IMG/VR virus record: IMGVR_UViG_3300043811_000032
Location: 34,692 to 98,691 of that record
Length of the DNA: 64,000 nt
Source of the DNA: a virus
Reading direction: 5' to 3' (one strand)
Positions within the stretch are counted from its first letter, which is position 1. Each line of letters begins with the position of its first letter. Made by a program: the position numbers and the translations under genes. Under the pieces are notes generated by a model. The model ran no database searches. It saw only the letters and a list, made by a program, of their open reading frames with translations, and was not told where the DNA came from. Shown here one piece after another: positions 55,629 through 64,000 of this stretch.

Positions 55629-55930
55629 TTGAGCTTGATCCCCAGCTTCTTCGCGGCGATCTGTAGAGCAGGTCGAGCCTTCATGTTCTTGGTGCCGTAG
55701 ATCAAAAACTTACTGTGGGCAGCGTAGAACCGTACCAACGCACCATTGACCGTGCGGATCACGTGGACGCCACTGACGAACCGGCCACTGCGCCTGTGTG
55801 GAGGTCTGCCCGGTCTGCTGGCCGGTGGGTACGGCTCGCTGGAGATGCTCTTGATCTCCTTGGCGAGCTTGTCGGCCATCGTCACGCCACGCTTGCGGAC
55901 GTACTTCTCGAAGAACTGGTTCAGGTTCAC
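55625..55930 (-). CDS. HK97 gp10-like head-tail/tail completion protein
   Basis: A 101-residue basic protein. It begins with a helix, continues with RSGRFVSGVHVIRTVNGALV and ends with YGTKNMKARPALQIAAKKLG, where the M-K-A-R-P-A block is typical of HK97 gp10-like proteins. It helps complete the head-tail joint. ATG overlaps the upstream stop as ATGA. Confidence 0.75.
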   Translation of the reverse strand: MNLNQFFEKYVRKRGVTMADKLAKEIKSISSEPYPPASRPGRPPHRRSGRFVSGVHVIRTVNGALVRFYAAHSKFLIYGTKNMKARPALQIAAKKLGIKLK

Positions 55931-56592
55931 GCGCTTACCTCGTTCGACTTGGCTGTCCCATACTGGTTCTGAGCGTATACCACGTAGAAGTTCGGGCCGG
56001 GCAATGGTGCCACGATGTCGTTGTAAGTTCCAACCCCAGCTCCCACCGTTGCTAGGTACGCCTCAGCCCCGCTAGCCGTACCACGCCAAACGTTGTACCA
56101 AGCAACTCCAAACCGAGTGCCCCAAGTCAACGTCACGTTCGGGGTAGCACCGGACACGACCACTGACGGTGGGGATGGGGCGGACCCGAGTGGAGGCAGC
56201 AGCGGCTTGGAAGGCAACTGGTCAGTGAACGTGCTCGGGATGACCTGGCTCGTGTCCTCCTGCACTGGGTAGGCCCAGAACGTGCTGAGTCCACCGTCGC
56301 TATAGCTCTTGTTGCGTGGACCTATGACGCGGAACAACCGGTTGTCCTGATCGTTGAACAGGAACATGCCGTTGTCGATGTCGCCGTCGTAGGTGTAGCA
56401 GGCATACTCGCCGGAGATGCCCTGTGTGCCCCATGCCGCTTCCTGCTTGAACGACGGACGCGACAACCGAGCGGCAATCCAGCGCACGCCGGTCAGGTTG
56501 TGGACAGCCATGCCCATCGCATCAGCTTGGTACTGGAATTTCTGCGTCATCACGCAGAGCAGCGGTTGGGTGTCAGCATCGAGTAGCGGCAT
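55927..56592 (-). CDS. Connector-region protein with C-terminal fibronectin III-like domain
   Basis: A 221-residue protein. The N-terminal 120 residues are a beta-rich virion-type domain (CYTYDGDIDNGMFLFNDQDN). After a Pro-rich hinge, residues 140-220 have the FnIII pattern (PPSVVVSG, VTLTWG, WYNVWRG, and FYVVYAQNQYGTAKSNEVSA). FnIII modules on phage particles often bind carbohydrate or surface ligands. Start and stop overlap both neighbours. Confidence 0.65.
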   Translation of the reverse strand: MPLLDADTQPLLCVMTQKFQYQADAMGMAVHNLTGVRWIAARLSRPSFKQEAAWGTQGISGEYACYTYDGDIDNGMFLFNDQDNRLFRVIGPRNKSYSDGGLSTFWAYPVQEDTSQVIPSTFTDQLPSKPLLPPLGSAPSPPSVVVSGATPNVTLTWGTRFGVAWYNVWRGTASGAEAYLATVGAGVGTYNDIVAPLPGPNFYVVYAQNQYGTAKSNEVSA

Positions 56593-57530
56593 CAGAGTGC
56601 AATCCCTACTGCCAGATCACGGTAGCCGGCTAGCAGCTCGCGGATGCCTCCCCACTGGCGCTCGCGGAAGTTGAGCCCATACCCGTAGTCGCCCAAGTTC
56701 TCGTTCCCCACCTGCCCGCCGTAGGGCACCATCGTCCGCATCATGCCGCACGCCTCAGCGATGGCCAACTTGACGTCGTAGGGGATGCAATCGAACGTGC
56801 CGCCGGTGCTCGGGCCGTAGTTGGTCGCACTGTTGAACGTGATCGACTGGTTGTTGCTGCCGACGCTCACCACTGCCCAGTCGCCATTCCAGCCCACCGC
56901 GTCGTTCGTGATGGCGAAGGGCTCGGCCGGGAACACCACCACCGTACCGGGGAACGTCATCGTAGCCACGCCGTTAGCCCACGTGATGCTGCTGTAGAGC
57001 GTGGGGGGTTGGAAGCCGTAGTCGTACTGGACCTTGACGTTCCCGGCGCCGGCTGGCCACACCGGACCCTTGCTGTAGCTCAGTCCCTGGTTGCTAGACG
57101 GCGACATCCACTGGCTCGGCCATAGGAACAGGTTGTCCCTCATCCGTCGCAGGATGGCGCTCTTGCACAGCCCCGTCTGCTCCCACACCATCGAGTAGTC
57201 CACGCCGTTGGTCAGGAGCGTCTGCGGTCCGAACGGAGTGTAGTTGCTGTTGTTCTGCCCATAGGCGGCGAGCGGATCCCACCAGACGTTGATGACGTTG
57301 GTGATCCAGTTCTTCCGCAGGACGATGTCGCCGTAGTTCTTGCCGTCATAGTACTCAAAGAAGTTGCCCTGACCGAACCCCTCATTGGCAGTCAGGCCCC
57401 ACTTGAGCCAGCGCACCACCGCCCGCTCGACGAAGCTGCGCAGACGATCTATCTGCTGGTAAAGGGCACTACCGGGCTGGGCATTGCTCTTCATCGCAAT
57501 CAGGACATCTTGGGTCGTCATAAGACTCAT
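56592..57530 (-). CDS. Head-tail connector / DNA packaging protein
   Basis: A 312-residue protein beginning MSLMTTQDVLIAMKSNAQPG, with a helical N-terminus, an Asn/Thr-rich, beta-structured middle (NNQSITFNSATNYGPSTGGT) and a helical C-terminus (DVKLAIAEACGMMRTMV). The layout suits a head completion protein (gp6/HK97-like type), but is larger than usual (about 100-150), as if a beta domain had been inserted. TGATG and ATGA overlaps to neighbours. Confidence 0.5.
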   Translation of the reverse strand: MSLMTTQDVLIAMKSNAQPGSALYQQIDRLRSFVERAVVRWLKWGLTANEGFGQGNFFEYYDGKNYGDIVLRKNWITNVINVWWDPLAAYGQNNSNYTPFGPQTLLTNGVDYSMVWEQTGLCKSAILRRMRDNLFLWPSQWMSPSSNQGLSYSKGPVWPAGAGNVKVQYDYGFQPPTLYSSITWANGVATMTFPGTVVVFPAEPFAITNDAVGWNGDWAVVSVGSNNQSITFNSATNYGPSTGGTFDCIPYDVKLAIAEACGMMRTMVPYGGQVGNENLGDYGYGLNFRERQWGGIRELLAGYRDLAVGIAL

Positions 57531-58774
57531 AGCAACTTCCCGTTCTCGATTCGACCACACCAGCCGCAGCCGCCCTCGATGGCGATGGCCGGCGACAGCG
57601 TCAGGTCCTCGATCCCCGTTCCCCTCGGCTCCCAGCAGCCCGGTCGTACCTTGCCGTGGAGCCCGCCCACCCACTGGCCGTTCTGCCCCGGAATGAACCA
57701 GCAGATGATCGGATGCCGCAGGTCCCCCTTACACTTGGGGCAGTCGAACATCACACCTTCGGCTTTGGTCAGTGACTGATGTCCTTGGATCGCGTTGGCG
57801 GGCAGGCGGGTCACGAACCTGCCGTTAAGCTTGTCCAGCGGCAGTGGCTCCTGCCCGATGATGTCCCTCGACCCCGCCCAACCGTGGTCGAACTTCTCGC
57901 CGCCCCACGCGCTATCGTTGCCGAACTTCTGTACTCCGTAGTGGTAAGTACGAACCTTGCTGGTGGCACCGACCCGCAGTCCCATCCGCGCCATCCAGCG
58001 GCCGAAGTTCCAGTCCTCGGGTACGCAGCTGCACTTCCGCGGCGTCTTCGCCTTGCTCAGCTCCGTGTGGTCGGGGTAGTGCGGCTTCTCCATAAACATC
58101 GGCCGCGGCGGTAGCCACCGGTCGTCGTGCCACTCGTAGAACTGGTCGCGGATCTCGAAGCCGGGAAACTCCCAGCACCAGTCCGCCATCTTGATCAGCA
58201 GGCACCCCGTGTTCGGCAGCAGGCACAGGTCGCACTGCCACCTCGGCTCGGGATGGGCCAGCAGCTTCTCGAAGCAGTTGCCTTGCTTCCACTCCAGGAA
58301 CTGCAGGCACTCCTCGACGCCGAACGTAAGCGGCAGCTGGTCCACCTCGGTCATCGTTAGCTTCCGCGCCTCGGTCCAGCGGTTGGATATCTGACCGACC
58401 GCCGTGCTGGTCATGCCACGATTGTCCTTGATCGCCACCACGCAACCCAACGCCGCGTACTTGTGTAACTCCAGCTCCTCGACCATCAGGTGCATGAAAT
58501 TGTCATTCGGCTCAACGTCGCTGGCGATCAGCAGGAAGTAGTCGTAAGGCCCTCCGTTCGCCTCGTTCGGGTCGGCCGTCGCATTGACGAACCCCTGCCA
58601 GCCGAGGTTGAAGCTATTCGCCAGCAGCGACTGCCCGGTGCGGTGGTCGAAGTTGATGAAGTAGTCGGCCCAGTGCTCAGCGTCAGCTCGCTTGTACTGG
58701 ACCGCTGTCAGCATGTTATCATTGTGATGCGTGTACGCGGGCGAGTGGACGTAGATGCGCTTCTGCTTCTTCAT
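57527..58774 (-). CDS. Glycosyltransferase-like protein, paralogue 3, with C-terminal zinc ribbon
   Basis: A 415-residue protein. Residues 1-290 match the other two paralogues (YFLLIASDVEPND, LCLLPNTGCLLIKM, CVPEDWNFGRWMARMGLRVG). Residues 320-415 add a Cys-rich extension (FDCPKCKGDLRHP and GCGWCGRIE), probably one zinc-binding module. AGGAGAG precedes ATG 58774. It lies between the capsid decoration and connector genes. The extra domain suggests that this copy has a dedicated partner. Confidence 0.6.
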   Translation of the reverse strand: MKKQKRIYVHSPAYTHHNDNMLTAVQYKRADAEHWADYFINFDHRTGQSLLANSFNLGWQGFVNATADPNEANGGPYDYFLLIASDVEPNDNFMHLMVEELELHKYAALGCVVAIKDNRGMTSTAVGQISNRWTEARKLTMTEVDQLPLTFGVEECLQFLEWKQGNCFEKLLAHPEPRWQCDLCLLPNTGCLLIKMADWCWEFPGFEIRDQFYEWHDDRWLPPRPMFMEKPHYPDHTELSKAKTPRKCSCVPEDWNFGRWMARMGLRVGATSKVRTYHYGVQKFGNDSAWGGEKFDHGWAGSRDIIGQEPLPLDKLNGRFVTRLPANAIQGHQSLTKAEGVMFDCPKCKGDLRHPIICWFIPGQNGQWVGGLHGKVRPGCWEPRGTGIEDLTLSPAIAIEGGCGWCGRIENGKLL

Positions 58775-59118
58775 CGATGCTCTCCTATGGTGATGGTTTC
58801 GACTGGATAGAGTGGACCGAGACCGGCCCGACCTCTTGCCCACTGACAGCCAGTCTGCCCCGGCTCGTAGTCGGCACAGCACTTGGGCTTGTCCATCTGG
58901 ATGCTGCACTGTCCGAACTCGGTCAGCAATCTGCAGGCTCCACTGCCGTCTATCCCGTTCTCATGACCGTTCGGGTACAGATAATTGTCTTCAACTTCGT
59001 TCGGCAGCAGGATCAGGCTCAGTCGTCGCTTGTCCTCCTCGTTCAGGTTGACCCAGTAACCGGCACAGCAGCACGCACCGCACTGGTCGCATTCGTAGAC
59101 GTAGCGTTTGGTCGCCAT
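58771..59118 (-). CDS. YkgJ-family Cys-rich metal-binding protein
   Basis: A 115-residue protein with YECDQCGACCCAGYW near the N-terminus, the CxxCGxCC core of the YkgJ family (zinc or iron-sulfur chelating), plus GACRLL, CSIQMDKPKCCADY and GCQWARG. It may hold a metal cluster. It is coupled to the glycosyltransferase start as ATGA. Role in a phage head module is unknown. Confidence 0.7.
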   Translation of the reverse strand: MATKRYVYECDQCGACCCAGYWVNLNEEDKRRLSLILLPNEVEDNYLYPNGHENGIDGSGACRLLTEFGQCSIQMDKPKCCADYEPGQTGCQWARGRAGLGPLYPVETITIGEHR

Positions 59119-59199
59119 TGATGCTCTCCGTTTGATGGTAAAGAAAGTCCCGCTTCACCGACGGGATGCGATAGTCCGGTCGACCTGCATGAGTCGATG

Positions 59200-59790
59200 T
59201 CAAGCGTAGACGCGGTTGGTGGCTGGGATGCTATTGTCATCCCCACCGCTGTTGGACTGCGTGGTGCCGCCGGCCGGATGCTGGCGTGCCTCGGATGCCA
59301 TCGGCACGACCGAGAACGTGGCAGGACCGTTGCCGACCACCGCCGCCAGCTGGCAGTAGCGGAACGGCGAACCGGCCGGGTTGCCTGGGACTACCAGCTG
59401 GTCGGCGCGGGCCTCGATGGTCGCTCCCTGCGAGCTGTTGTTGATGGCCACGCTCGTGCCCGTGCCGCTGTTGGTCGCGGCGACGTTGGTGTTGCTGGCG
59501 CCGTTGGCATTGTTCGTCATCTGGAGCTGGAACAGCGTGTTGCCGCTTGCCCCCATGACGCCGCAGGCGATGGCGAACTGGATGCGATTGTACTTGCTCA
59601 TGTCAACCGTGCCGGTGTAGACCGTCGCGTTGGCCTGAGCAGCGGGGTAGATGGGCGTCCCGGCCCAAGTGTGATCTTCCTTGAGCAACTCCGTCTCGTA
59701 GCGAACCCGCGCGGCCCACGGGCGACGGAACCGGGCACGCCTGCCCTGATCCCACTCGACCATCAGCGGGTTGATGAAGTCGGACTTCAC
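59200..59790 (-). CDS. Putative capsid decoration protein
   Basis: A 196-residue Ala/Asn/Gly/Thr-rich protein immediately downstream of the major capsid gene (one small gene between). GTG 59790 has AAGGAG and overlaps the zinc-ribbon stop. NRIQFAIACGVMGASGNTLF and the surrounding segments suggest beta strands. Decoration or head-fibre function is inferred from position. Confidence 0.5.
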   Translation of the reverse strand: MKSDFINPLMVEWDQGRRARFRRPWAARVRYETELLKEDHTWAGTPIYPAAQANATVYTGTVDMSKYNRIQFAIACGVMGASGNTLFQLQMTNNANGASNTNVAATNSGTGTSVAINNSSQGATIEARADQLVVPGNPAGSPFRYCQLAAVVGNGPATFSVVPMASEARQHPAGGTTQSNSGGDDNSIPATNRVYA

Positions 59791-59945
59791 TTGCCATTCT
59801 CCTTCTTCTTGGATTCGAGTATCTTCCGGCCTGCGACGCTCGCGGCCGGGATCATCTGCTCGCTGCAATAGTTGCACGTCGCCGGCATACCCTTCGGTAT
59901 CGGTCGCTCATGCTTGCAGACTGGGCAGACGTGGGTTGTTGTCAC
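59787..59945 (-). CDS. 52-residue zinc-ribbon protein
   Basis: GTG 59945 follows the capsid stop (TAA) directly. The product begins MTTTHVCPVCKHERPIPKGM and has CNYC later, a two-pair zinc ribbon, then a Lys-rich tail. Its stop overlaps the following GTG as GTGA. The precise fit between genes supports it. Confidence 0.6.
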   Translation of the reverse strand: MTTTHVCPVCKHERPIPKGMPATCNYCSEQMIPAASVAGRKILESKKKENGK

Positions 59946-61343
59946 TTACTTGAGGATGACCATCGGGCTGACCTGCCAGCTCTGGTCCGCCAAGGTGATC
60001 GGGGCGTCCTGCCACGGCGTGCCGTCCCAGCGGACGATGACGCGCCACATCATCTGGTTCTGGGTGAACCGAACGTGCGGCGACACCTCGATCTGGATGG
60101 CGAGTCGATCGCCTAGCAGATACTTGCTGTAGTCGGCCAGCACCAGGTCGCCCTGTTGCCCGAGGAACGACGCTTTCTCCGACCAGAAGATCGGCAAGCC
60201 GGTGAGGATGGCCGGGAACTTCTGAGCCAGAGGGCCTTCGTTGCTCTGCTGGTTCGGCGTCGGATTCAACCACGCGAAGAAGTTGCCGCCGGTGCCGGTG
60301 GTCAGCGTCGCGATGGTCGGGATGGTCGACGGGTTGGCGATCCAGCAGGCGTTGTCCCAGCTCTGGGTGTACAGGTGAGCGAGCATCGTGATGATGTCCG
60401 TCACCGTGATCGAGCCGTTGTTCTGCCGCGGGTAGATGTACGAACCCGGAGCGTTGATGACGCCCTGTGGCTCGTTCGCCAGCTTGCCCTGCAGGATGTA
60501 ATAGTCGTAGCTCCAGGCGACCGCTTCCTGGAACAGCGTGGTGAGCAGCGTGTCGAGCGCCACAGCGTTGTCCTGTAGCAACTGGTTGCTCGCCACCGTG
60601 ACGAACGTCAGGTCGCGGGCCACGAGCTCCACTTCGCGGAACACCGGGTCGGACTCGTTGAGCACGACTTGCTCAGGAGTCCAGCTCATCACGATGCCGC
60701 CGAAGAACTGCGACTGACCGCGTGCGAACACGGTCGAGGACTGCTTCAGCGCCGGCACCAGCAGCGAGCGGGACTGCATGGGCAGGACGGTGCAGCGGTC
60801 CCGAACGAACGCCTTCTCGGCCATCAGCCGGAGCAGGTCGGCGTAGAACTGCGTCGGCACGGTGTAGCCACCGCTGAAGCCGGCGCCTTCCGCCAGACTC
60901 GCCTTCTGTTTGCCCCATGCCTTGTCTACGGGGAGAAACTCGGACTTCGGCCCGTACTGTGGCTTCATCAGCCATTCGCGCGGATCGCCATCTTTGCCTC
61001 GGTCCCACTGATGGCCGAACAGGCCCTTGGTTCGTTCATCGGCGGCCACCATCGCCCGCCAGCTCTTGTCAAGCCGGCTTCGACGACGACCGCTTCGCCC
61101 GGTGTCCAGGCTGGGCATGTCTAGCACGCCCAGAGTGTCGGCGCCGTCCACGCCGACGATGACATTGCGATTGCCTCGGCCGTCGCCGAAGACCTTCTCG
61201 ACGACGCCACCAGGCAGGAACTGCCCAGGACGCGTCTCCCCTCGCGGGTTCGAGATGACACCTTCCATCTTCGTGACACGGCTGACCATGTCGGAGATGG
61301 AGTTCGCCATCTGGCTCAGCAGAGCCTTTTCCTTCGTTTCCAA
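59946..61343 (-). CDS. Major capsid protein, HK97-fold
   Basis: A 465-residue protein with HK97-family layout. The N-terminal 100-130 residues are charged and helical, like a scaffolding delta domain. AEGAGFSGGYTVPTQFYADL, MSWTPEQVVLNESDPVF, VARDLTFVTVASNQLL and WSYDYYILQGKLANEPQGVI are the core blocks of this fold, followed by the ADYSKYLLGDRLAIQIE C-terminal region. The start is TTG 61343 with GGAGGAG upstream. Cleavage of the N-terminus by a prohead protease is likely but not visible. Confidence 0.85.
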   Translation of the reverse strand: METKEKALLSQMANSISDMVSRVTKMEGVISNPRGETRPGQFLPGGVVEKVFGDGRGNRNVIVGVDGADTLGVLDMPSLDTGRSGRRRSRLDKSWRAMVAADERTKGLFGHQWDRGKDGDPREWLMKPQYGPKSEFLPVDKAWGKQKASLAEGAGFSGGYTVPTQFYADLLRLMAEKAFVRDRCTVLPMQSRSLLVPALKQSSTVFARGQSQFFGGIVMSWTPEQVVLNESDPVFREVELVARDLTFVTVASNQLLQDNAVALDTLLTTLFQEAVAWSYDYYILQGKLANEPQGVINAPGSYIYPRQNNGSITVTDIITMLAHLYTQSWDNACWIANPSTIPTIATLTTGTGGNFFAWLNPTPNQQSNEGPLAQKFPAILTGLPIFWSEKASFLGQQGDLVLADYSKYLLGDRLAIQIEVSPHVRFTQNQMMWRVIVRWDGTPWQDAPITLADQSWQVSPMVILK

Positions 61344-61411
61344 CTGACACTCCTCCTAATAAGAGAACTGAACCGACACGGTCGCTGGTGCTGAGCCACT
61401 GATGGATTGAG

Positions 61412-62290
61412 TTACTTGATTGCGAGCTTGGCGGGGTATTTCCGGCAGACCGGGCATGCCTCGTAGTTCACTGTTTGCGTCTCGTTGCGTAGCCGCCGCT
61501 CGTCGGCGAAAATCTGCCGCGGCTTGCCTACACCGCCCGGCACGTCGTACGTCTTGGGGATGTTGGAGCCAACCCTCGGAGCGTTGTTGGCCTTCTCCGC
61601 TGCCGGCAGCATGTTTTGAATTTGCTCCTCGGTCCACTTGGGCTCCTCGCGTCGGATCACGGGCGTCGGACCGACTGACAGGTTCAGCTCATGCCGCACC
61701 GCCGTATGCTCATCGCAGCGCCCCTGCTCGCGGACCTTGACCAGCCCGCCCGCCTCCTTGATCGCCAGCAGACGGTCGAGTTCCTCCTCGGCCTTGCGCA
61801 GGTGCTCGACCGCCTCCGCCTGCGGATCGCGGTAGTCGCCGTCCCTGACCTTGGCCTGTCCACCACTGTCCTGGTGGCCGTCGTGGAGCAGTTCGTTCCC
61901 CTTCGGCATCCGCTTCAGGGTCTCGGAAGCGATCCACCGCCGCTCGGCCAGCACCTTCGCCTCGGCATCCTCGATCATGCCGGCGACACGGGCCATCGGC
62001 TCGGATGGGATCTCGTTGCCTGTCGGACCGCGGTAGTACTTCCACGACTGCCCCAGATGCACGCCCTCGGGGATCGGTCCCATGCACCGGCTGAGCGGCT
62101 CCAGCCACACGTTAGGCTCGGGCTGGGTCCAACCGCGATGCATCAGGAACAGCTCCGGCGCCTGCGGCCAGTCCTCCATCGGTCGTTGGCAGGCCCAGCA
62201 CTTTGGGTGCTCCGGTGCCACCAGCCCACAGTGACCGCACTGCTCCTTTGGTGCGAGCTTGGGGTGCTCGCTGCACTTGATCGTCGTCAT
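61412..62290 (-). CDS. Zinc-ribbon-containing protein of the head region
   Basis: A 292-residue protein: MTTIKCSEHPKLAPKEQCGH and CWAC form an N-terminal zinc centre, a middle helical region (residues 150-190) looks coiled, and CPVCRKYP closes the protein. ATG overlaps the upstream stop as ATGA. No family recognised; it lies between the partial upstream head gene and the capsid gene. Confidence 0.5.
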   Translation of the reverse strand: MTTIKCSEHPKLAPKEQCGHCGLVAPEHPKCWACQRPMEDWPQAPELFLMHRGWTQPEPNVWLEPLSRCMGPIPEGVHLGQSWKYYRGPTGNEIPSEPMARVAGMIEDAEAKVLAERRWIASETLKRMPKGNELLHDGHQDSGGQAKVRDGDYRDPQAEAVEHLRKAEEELDRLLAIKEAGGLVKVREQGRCDEHTAVRHELNLSVGPTPVIRREEPKWTEEQIQNMLPAAEKANNAPRVGSNIPKTYDVPGGVGKPRQIFADERRLRNETQTVNYEACPVCRKYPAKLAIK

Positions 62291-62604
62291 TGCTTTCTCT
62301 CCTTGAAGTCCTTGGCAAGTAACATCTTCGTCTTGCCAAACTCGATGTAACCCTTCCTGTGAACAACGGTGATCTCCTTGCCTTCTAGATCGCTGAGTTG
62401 CCTGAGTAAATCTTTGTAGAAGGGCTGCATATTGTCGAAGGCTAGCGACCACACAGTACCGTCCTTGTCGATCAAATCAAAGTTAGCCTCGTTCTTCTTG
62501 ACCTTACCCTTCGTCTCTACCCATATGACCTTCGGCTTCTCCTTCGGCGGCGGCAGTTGCTCAGGCTCTTGCATCGCTGCTGCTATTACAATTGCTAGAA
62601 ACAT
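62287..62604 (-). CDS. Small protein with N-terminal hydrophobic segment
   Basis: A 105-residue protein beginning MFLAIVIAAAMQEPEQLPPP, a short signal-like hydrophobic run followed by a polar, Lys-rich domain (GTVWSLAFDNMQPFYKDLLR). It could be secreted or membrane-tethered, unusual in a head module. Function unknown. Confidence 0.45.
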   Translation of the reverse strand: MFLAIVIAAAMQEPEQLPPPKEKPKVIWVETKGKVKKNEANFDLIDKDGTVWSLAFDNMQPFYKDLLRQLSDLEGKEITVVHRKGYIEFGKTKMLLAKDFKERKQ

Positions 62605-62606
62605 AG

Positions 62607-64000
62607 TTAGATCCTCATTGCTGTTTGTTGGTAAACCTTCTTGCCGAAGCCGTCGATAGCCTTGGCCGCAGCGTCGAGCTGCTTCTGCAAGTCTTTGAGC
62701 GCCTTGTCGTCGGCGTCATCGTCGTCCGCCTTGGTCAGCAGCTTGTTGCCACGCTTCTGGACCTTGTCGTCATCGTCGTCCGCCTTCAATTCCATCGTGC
62801 CGCCACCCGTAGGGCTGCCCTCCAGGTTGCTGATGGTGGACTGCGGCTTCAGGTCCATCGTGCCGGCGTCCTTCTGCAGCGACTTCGACAGCGCCTCGCT
62901 GGCCGCGTCGTAGCTCGGATACGGCCCGTCGACGCACTGCCCCGTGCTGGTGTTCCAGGTCTCGAACTGACCGTCAGGGGTCGCCCGCACCTGCACGCCC
63001 TGCGTGGTGCCGAGTGGCAGTGGGCTCTCGACCGCGGCGTTGGTCATCATGCTGCCATCGGCCTTCCGCACCAGCCGCTTGACACACTTCTTGCACAGCC
63101 AGCCCTTGCGGCACTTGGGACTCTTGCCGCAGCCACCAGGGAACTTCTTCGAAAGCTTCTTGTCGCCCCGCGCGCAGCAGGCACCGAGCATGCCCCGCTC
63201 GACCGAGGTCAGCTCGCCGTTGTCGTCCTTGAGCTTGGCACAGGCGGCGCCAGGGCTCATGTTCTCGGGAGCAGCCTTGCTGACCCACTTGACGATGAAC
63301 TTCGATGCTCGCTTGGCAATGGTTCGCTGCAGCTTCGGTGCGTGGCTCTTGGCGACCTTCGCGGCGACGTGCTTGGCGTATGCCTTAAGTTCCTTGCGTG
63401 GGAACGCTTTGCCGGGGTTGCTGTTCGGCAGCTTGCCCTGCGGCACGGTGCTCAGATCGTTGCCCGGCTTGTCGGGGCTGGCGTTGCTGCCGATGGCCAG
63501 CGACATGTCCGGCGAGTTGCTGCCTGGCACGTCATCCTGCGGCACGATGGAGTCGGAGGTCTTGTCCTTCTTGTCATCGTCGTCCGCCTTCCGTGCGGGA
63601 GCAGGTGGCGGCTGGGCCATGAAGCCCTTGAGGTCGAGGTCGTCCGCCGCTTTCATGAACGCTTCGTCGACCGCGTCCTCTACATCCTTCTGCTCCTCGC
63701 CTGTCAGGTCGGCGTTCTTGAGCGCGGGCAGGCCCTTGACCATGCCGACCAGGTTGCCGTACCAGTTGGTCAGCTTCGCCTGCATGTCGCCCCACGCGGT
63801 GATCTTCGACGGCAGGCCCCAGTCAGCCGACTTCTTGATCGTCTTCAGCTCCTTCGCCTTGACCTCCTCCTCGTCGCCGTTGACCTTGACCACGCGGGCG
63901 ATTTTGCCTTCGACCGACTTGACGACGCACAGGTTGCCCCGCTTGGTGCGGACGAGTTTGCCGGCGGCGACGGACTTCTTCTTGTCCTTGTCGTCATCGT
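62607..64000 (-). CDS. Large head-region protein, 5' end outside the window
   Basis: The frame is open to the right edge, so the start is missing; about 464 residues are visible. KLVRTKRGNLCVVKSVEGKI near the right edge looks like a small beta barrel. A Lys/Ala/Cys-rich middle has CCARGDKKLSKKFPGGCGKS and CRKGWLCKKC clusters. Acidic KADDDD blocks recur at least three times (RKADDDDKKD, LKADDDDDKV, TKADDDDADD), plus DDDDKDKKK at the edge. Position before the capsid gene suits a portal or protease C-terminus, but neither is evident. Confidence 0.5.
   Translation of the reverse strand, partial: DDDKDKKKSVAAGKLVRTKRGNLCVVKSVEGKIARVVKVNGDEEEVKAKELKTIKKSADWGLPSKITAWGDMQAKLTNWYGNLVGMVKGLPALKNADLTGEEQKDVEDAVDEAFMKAADDLDLKGFMAQPPPAPARKADDDDKKDKTSDSIVPQDDVPGSNSPDMSLAIGSNASPDKPGNDLSTVPQGKLPNSNPGKAFPRKELKAYAKHVAAKVAKSHAPKLQRTIAKRASKFIVKWVSKAAPENMSPGAACAKLKDDNGELTSVERGMLGACCARGDKKLSKKFPGGCGKSPKCRKGWLCKKCVKRLVRKADGSMMTNAAVESPLPLGTTQGVQVRATPDGQFETWNTSTGQCVDGPYPSYDAASEALSKSLQKDAGTMDLKPQSTISNLEGSPTGGGTMELKADDDDDKVQKRGNKLLTKADDDDADDKALKDLQKQLDAAAKAIDGFGKKVYQQTAMRI

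Noticed and set aside
1-64000. CRISPR arrays or long direct repeats
   Set aside because: No regularly spaced direct repeats seen on reading; KADDDD-coding repeats at 62.6-64 kb are protein-level only.
1-64000. Integrase, excisionase or lysis genes
   Set aside because: No tyrosine or serine recombinase, holin, endolysin or spanin pattern was found; they may lie outside the window or be too divergent.

Overview
The window reads as part of a tailed double-stranded DNA phage genome. It has an HK97-type capsid module, head-tail connectors, a major tail tube protein, a tail-assembly-chaperone pair with a -1 frameshift site, a tape-measure-like protein, both halves of a large terminase, and a full set of replication genes. 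Several genes point to a host among the Planctomycetes, perhaps a Gemmata relative: a DUF1559-type prepilin with an exact H-X9-DG motif (45.1 kb), two short proteins resembling the Gemmata-associated TIGR02996 domain (0.8 and 43.6 kb), and a CsrA fused to a zinc ribbon (42.6 kb). The DNA is GC-rich and very tightly packed; most neighbouring genes share ATGA, GTGA or TGATG start/stop overlaps. I found no integrase, tRNA, CRISPR array or recognisable lysis gene.

Layout. (1) 0-12.6 kb, leftward: a coupled sugar/surface-chemistry operon with two glycosyltransferases, a methyltransferase, two sugar epimerase/reductases, a GHMP kinase, a B12-type radical SAM protein, a DegT-fold enzyme carrying the His of sugar 3-dehydratases, and a pyruvate-dehydrogenase-E1-like alpha/beta pair. 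(2) 12.6-15.1 kb, leftward: packaging genes, with TerL split into ATPase and nuclease polypeptides around a 36-residue membrane peptide. (3) 15.2-37.6 kb, mostly leftward: DNA metabolism. This includes a DNA methyltransferase and a TOPRIM primase-helicase (each with an intein), thymidylate synthase, HD nucleotidase, family A DNA polymerase, RecA-like ATPase, PD-(D/E)XK nuclease, uracil-DNA glycosylase, RuvC-like resolvase and RNase H. Directly downstream of the polymerase lies a predicted DNA base hypermodification cassette (24.6-28.0 kb). (4) 37.6-38.4 kb: a divergent intergenic region. (5) 38.4-46.0 kb, rightward: ParB-like protein, UvrD-like helicase, CsrA-zinc ribbon, small accessory proteins and the prepilin. 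(6) 44.7-64 kb, leftward: tail, connector and head genes, interrupted by three related glycosyltransferases.

The most interesting systems are the hypermodification cassette (tandem paralogous base-hypermodification proteins, a TET-associated-type glycosyltransferase and a SPASM radical SAM enzyme, translationally coupled to the polymerase) and the sugar operon, whose gene set would fit a branched deoxysugar. Other notable points are the split terminase, the two adjacent inteins, a decayed HNH gene, an interleaved inverted-repeat structure that could form a pseudoknot (36.87-36.96 kb), a Cys-rich insert in the DNA polymerase, and the phage-borne planctomycete-type prepilin. Assignments rest on reading motifs by eye; no database search was possible.
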